From positions 496,001 through 560,000 of the forward strand of contig NZ_CP019603.1 in NCBI RefSeq assembly GCF_001661675.2: 64,000 bases of DNA, given 5' to 3'. Each line of letters starts with the position of its first letter. The first letter of the stretch is position 1. A program made the translations under genes and the position numbers. Positions 60,743 to 64,000 of the stretch are shown in pieces. The DNA is from Croceicoccus marinus. Lineage in GTDB: Bacteria > Pseudomonadota > Alphaproteobacteria > Sphingomonadales > Sphingomonadaceae. The notes under the pieces are model-generated. The model was not told where the DNA came from and ran no database searches. It worked only from the letters and a program-made list of their open reading frames with translations.

Positions 60743-61543
60743 ATGATGATGAAGGTCCAGCCAATCAAGTCAGAACATGCCGGTTCGCGCTGCACCCATG
60801 CAGATCGGGTTGGTCCAATCCGCGCGGTATCCCGCAGGGCAGCGCTAGGCGGCGTCGGAGCCGTCAGTGCCGCGGCCCTCTTTGCCGCTACCCATGGCGA
60901 CGCCGCCGCCCAGCCGATAGCGGTGCCGCCAGCGCCGCCCGGCAAGGATCTGACGCCGGATCAGGCGCTGGATCTGCTGCGGCAGGGCAATGCCACCTTC
61001 CTGCGGGGCGAGGAAGTGACCCCTCCCAGCGCCAAGCGCCGCCTTGCGCTCGCCGCTGCGCAAGAGCCGTTCGCGGCCTATGTCACCTGCTCCGACAGCC
61101 GCGTGCCGCCCGAATTGCTGTTCGGGCGTGGGCTGGGCGAATTGTTCATCATTCGCAATGCGGGCAATACGGTCGACACGGTGGCGCTCGGCTCCATCGA
61201 ATATGCCGTGGCGGTGTTGCAGGTTCCGCTGGTGGTGGTGATGGGTCACGAAAGCTGCGGCGCGGTCAAGGCGGCAAGCGACGTGGTGACGAACAACGCC
61301 ATTTTCCCCGGCTCCATCGGGCCGATGGTGGAGCCGATCATTCCCGCCGTGCTGCAGGCGCGGGGCCAGCCAGGCGACAGCCTGGAAAACGCGGTCCGGC
61401 AGAACGTGCGCCGCGTGGTGCGCCAGCTGCGCGAGCATACCGATCCGATCATGCTCGATCCGCAAAAGGAGGGCCGGCTGAAAGTGGTCGGCGCCTATTA
61501 CAGCCTGGGCACGGGCAGGGTCGATTTCTTCGACCTGCCCTAG
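60743..61543 (+). CDS. Exported beta-class carbonic anhydrase
   Basis: 266 residues. Interconverts CO2 and bicarbonate. A twin-arginine signal (SRRAALGGVGAVSAAALFAA, residues 30-49) sends it to the periplasm. Zinc site: Cys116, Asp118 and Arg120 (TCSDSR), His169 and Cys172 (GHESCGAV). The sequence is otherwise a standard beta-CA. A 200-base leader separates it from the ThuA gene, with T-rich stretches but no clear hairpin. Single gene, not obviously linked to the catabolic loci. Confidence 0.92.
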   Translation: MMMKVQPIKSEHAGSRCTHADRVGPIRAVSRRAALGGVGAVSAAALFAATHGDAAAQPIAVPPAPPGKDLTPDQALDLLRQGNATFLRGEEVTPPSAKRRLALAAAQEPFAAYVTCSDSRVPPELLFGRGLGELFIIRNAGNTVDTVALGSIEYAVAVLQVPLVVVMGHESCGAVKAASDVVTNNAIFPGSIGPMVEPIIPAVLQARGQPGDSLENAVRQNVRRVVRQLREHTDPIMLDPQKEGRLKVVGAYYSLGTGRVDFFDLP

Positions 61544-61551
61544 AAATGGCG

Positions 61552-61587
61552 GGATCGCGGAGCCATCTTCGGGCGCCGCGATTTCGG
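61552..61587 (+). terminator. Possible terminator after carbonic anhydrase
   Basis: ATCGCGG (61554-61560) pairs with CCGCGAT (61576-61582), followed by TTT, ten bases after the carbonic anhydrase stop. The stem is stable but the T-run is short. Confidence 0.35.
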
Positions 61588-61776
61588 CAGGCCTGTGCCG
61601 TTTTGACGGTTGCAGTCGGGAAGCGCGTGGCTGCCCCGATGGAACTACGCCACGCCGCCGCGTAGCCACCGCATCGCATGTTGGCCCGATGCGCTAGGCA
61701 CGCAGGACGGGGTTATCTGCCGCCCTCGCGAACGCGGGAATCGCCGCAGGCATGGGCGGTTTCGTCCATCACGGGA

Positions 61777-62229
61777 CTACCCCGGCGAACCGCGCGCGGA
61801 TACCAGCGTGATCATCCCGAAATCGCGGTCGCCAGATCCCTTCTCGACCGGGATGGCAGTGTCGGTCGTCCACGCCGGCGCGCCGTCGGGGTCGTGGATC
61901 GTCGCGCGCAGCGAATAGCGGGCTCGTTCGGATAGCTGCCCATCGTCCACCACCAGTTCGAACGGGATCGGCACCTGCCGGTCGCCCAATGCGATCGTAT
62001 CGCTGGCTATCACGATCGATCGCGCGTCGGCGCGTGACACGTCCTCCAGCCTGACGGTCGCGGTGCTGCCGGGGAGCAGGGCGATCCGTTCGCGATAGGT
62101 CAGCTGGCCGGTCAGCGTGATGGTCTCGCTTGCTCGCGTCACGGCATCGCTGTCCTCGCCATAGGTCATGCAGGCCCCCAATGACGCACATGCCAGCAAG
62201 GCGGGGAGGAAATATGTCGCGCGTTTCAT
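61777..62229 (-). CDS. YbaY-like lipoprotein
   Basis: 150 residues. Lipobox SLGAC puts the lipidated cysteine at residue 20. The rest is an Ig-like beta domain of the YbaY family: ITLTGQLTYRERIALLPGST, VRLEDVSRADA, and a PIPFELVVDD strand. YbaY proteins are envelope lipoproteins of unclear function. Convergent with the carbonic anhydrase gene. The start at 62229 is chosen because the Lys-Arg N-terminus and lipobox follow directly. Confidence 0.85.
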   Translation of the reverse strand: MKRATYFLPALLACASLGACMTYGEDSDAVTRASETITLTGQLTYRERIALLPGSTATVRLEDVSRADARSIVIASDTIALGDRQVPIPFELVVDDGQLSERARYSLRATIHDPDGAPAWTTDTAIPVEKGSGDRDFGMITLVSARGSPG

Positions 62230-62478
62230 GGGCCTGTTCCTGCTCGATCTTGTCTGAATGATCCCGTAACCGGCCCCTGTCCTGCCGGTTCCTTCGCGGA
62301 ACGCGGTACAAGCCGGAATTCCGCGCTGCACGGGCCGCCCGACAAAGCGCGCAGGGCAGCGCAGGCAGGTCGCGGGAAGGATGCCGGGGGCAGGCCTTGT
62401 CGGCGGCGGGATTGATAACGCGGCGTTACTGACCAAATCGGATGGGCACCCCGGCCAATCATTTCATCTGGAGCCATC

Positions 62479-63921
62479 ATGCCCTTTACCGACTTCCTGA
62501 AGCAGCAATGTTACATCGACGGCGCATGGTGCGATGCCGATGACGGCGCGACTGCCGATGTGACCGATCCGGGCACGGGCAAGGCGCTGGGCACCGTGCC
62601 GAAGATGGGCAAGGACGAAACGCGCCGCGCGATCGAGGCGGCGCATAGGGCCCTGCCCGGCTGGCGCGCGAAGACCGCGGGCGAGCGGTCGAAGCTGCTG
62701 CGCCGCCTGTTCGAGCTGATGATGCAGCACCAGGACGACCTGGGCGAATTGCTCTCGCGTGAGCAGGGCAAGCCGCTGGCCGAGGGGCGGGGCGAGATCG
62801 CCTATGGCGCGGGCTTCATCGAATGGTTCGCCGAGGAAGCGAAGCGCGCCTATGGCGATGTCATACCTCCGCATGCCGCCGACCGCCGGATCGTGGTGGT
62901 GAAGCAGCCCGTGGGCGTCGTCGGCGCGATCACCCCTTGGAACTTCCCCAACGCCATGATCACGCGCAAGCTGGGTCCCGCGCTGGCGGCAGGCTGCACC
63001 ATCGTGATCAAGCCCGCATCGGCCACGCCTTTTTCCGCGCTGGCCATTGCCGCACTGTGCGAAGAGGCGGGCATTCCCGCGGGCGTCGTCAACGTGGTGA
63101 CGGGCAGCGCCAGCGCGATCGGCGGCGAGCTGACCGCCAATCCCGTCGTTCGCAAGATCACCTTTACCGGATCGACCGAGGTCGGGCGGCAATTGCTGGC
63201 CGCGTCCGCCGACACCGTGAAGAAGACCAGCATGGAATTGGGCGGAAACGCCCCTTTCCTGGTGTTCGACGATGCGGACATCGATGCCGCCGTCGATGGA
63301 GCGATGATCTCGAAATTCCGCAACGGGGGCCAGACCTGCGTGTGCACCAACCGCTTCTATGTGCAGGCGGGCGTCTATGACGAGTTTGCCAGCAAGCTGG
63401 CCGAGCGGGTGAAGGCGCTGAAGCTGGGCTATGGACTGGAGGACGGCACCGACATCGGCCCGCTGATCGACGATGCCGCGGTCGAGAAGGTCGAGGAGCA
63501 TCTGAAGGACGCGATGGATGGCGGCGCGAAGGTACTGGCGGGCGGCAGCCGCAGCGATCTGGGCGGCACCTATTTCGAACCGACCGTGCTGGGCGAGGTG
63601 AGCCATGACATGCTGCTGGCGCGCGAGGAAACCTTCGGGCCGGTCGCGGGTCTGATCCGCTTCGAGGAGGAAGACGAGGCGCTGCGCATGGCGAACGATA
63701 CCGAATTCGGCCTCGCCAGCTATTTCTATGCGCGCGACATGGCGCGTATCTGGCGCGTGGCCGAGGCGCTGGAGGCGGGCATGGTCGGCATCAATACCGG
63801 GCTGATCTCTACCGAGGTCGCGCCGTTCGGCGGGATCAAGCAATCAGGGCTGGGGCGCGAGGGGTCGCACTATGGCCTCGATGATTATGTCGAGATCAAA
63901 TATATGTGCATGGGGATCTGA
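62479..63921 (+). CDS. gabD: NAD(P)-dependent succinate-semialdehyde dehydrogenase
   Basis: 480 residues. Oxidises succinate semialdehyde (or a similar short aldehyde acid) to the acid. ALDH catalytic residues: Asn155 (TPWNFP), Lys178 (VIKPAS), Glu253 (MELGGNAPF) and Cys287 (GGQTCVC, with a second Cys two residues on as in GabD-type enzymes). C-terminal APFGGIKQSGLGREGSHYG is a GabD signature. GGAGCC precedes the start. It could serve 4-carbon end products of ring or side-chain breakdown. Confidence 0.9.
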   Translation: MPFTDFLKQQCYIDGAWCDADDGATADVTDPGTGKALGTVPKMGKDETRRAIEAAHRALPGWRAKTAGERSKLLRRLFELMMQHQDDLGELLSREQGKPLAEGRGEIAYGAGFIEWFAEEAKRAYGDVIPPHAADRRIVVVKQPVGVVGAITPWNFPNAMITRKLGPALAAGCTIVIKPASATPFSALAIAALCEEAGIPAGVVNVVTGSASAIGGELTANPVVRKITFTGSTEVGRQLLAASADTVKKTSMELGGNAPFLVFDDADIDAAVDGAMISKFRNGGQTCVCTNRFYVQAGVYDEFASKLAERVKALKLGYGLEDGTDIGPLIDDAAVEKVEEHLKDAMDGGAKVLAGGSRSDLGGTYFEPTVLGEVSHDMLLAREETFGPVAGLIRFEEEDEALRMANDTEFGLASYFYARDMARIWRVAEALEAGMVGINTGLISTEVAPFGGIKQSGLGREGSHYGLDDYVEIKYMCMGI

Positions 63922-64000
63922 CCGGCGGGGGATATGACTGGCCGGGCGGGGGACGCGGCGCGTGCTTGAACGCGGTGGCGGTTTGGACTATATTCGAACC

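Noticed and set aside
63922..64000. Start of a gene at the right edge
   Set aside because: Only 79 bases follow the gabD stop; no supported start or motif can be read.

Overview
The window is high-GC DNA that looks like a large plasmid (or chromid) of a sphingomonad, i.e. an alphaproteobacterium of the order Sphingomonadales. Three things point there: a ParA-ParB-RPA-type replication initiator cassette of the kind found on degradative sphingomonad megaplasmids, four sphingomonad-style TonB-dependent receptors, and a dense load of Rieske oxygenases, short-chain dehydrogenases (SDRs) and acyl-CoA enzymes. No rRNA, tRNA, transposase, CRISPR array or conjugation gene was seen.

Layout. 1-4457: the N-terminal part of a TonB receptor that runs off the left edge, a divergent TetR regulator, and a membrane-bound PQQ dehydrogenase. 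4673-9034: the replicon core (parA, parB, two parS-like palindromes, repA with a third palindrome inside it, then an iteron-type origin with a DnaA box and an AT-rich unwinding region). 9035-11230: a Tat-exported GH27 enzyme and a Rossmann-fold protein. 11273-25438: a catabolic block with a Rieske oxygenase, acyl-CoA dehydrogenases, a LuxR-type regulator, a DUF35-thiolase pair, a 2-oxoacid dehydrogenase E1-alpha/E1-beta/E2 set, a VOC protein, a kinase-ACAD pair resembling the LvaA/LvaC hydroxyacyl-CoA system, a Rieske ferredoxin and NTF2-fold proteins. 25538-38869: two similarly arranged modules (TonB receptor divergent from a zinc-free MDR reductase, followed by a convergent SDR), an acyl-CoA synthetase and further SDRs. 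39083-42828: phosphatidylserine decarboxylase, a second Rieske oxygenase, an EthD protein, an NTF2 protein and an SDR. 42908-49811: a TetR-controlled operon with a flavoprotein monooxygenase, both subunits of a C-glycoside-deglycosidase-like enzyme, an MFS transporter and a TonB receptor. 50219-51995: DUF983 membrane protein and a MocR regulator. 52009-60542: TetR, two more Rieske oxygenases with NTF2 partners, a three-SDR operon and a ThuA-like protein. 60743-63921: exported beta-carbonic anhydrase, a YbaY-like lipoprotein and succinate-semialdehyde dehydrogenase.

How it fits together (inference): the plasmid supports uptake of hydrophobic or glycosylated aromatic or polycyclic compounds through TonB receptors, oxygenation by Rieske enzymes that must share electron carriers (one ferredoxin and no reductase in the window), oxidation or reduction by SDR and MDR enzymes, CoA activation, and beta-oxidation-like side-chain removal. 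The most unusual part is the candidate C-glycoside utilisation operon at 43609-49811. The four Rieske alpha subunits lack classical beta subunits, but two or three of them sit next to small proteins of the same NTF2 fold as those beta subunits.
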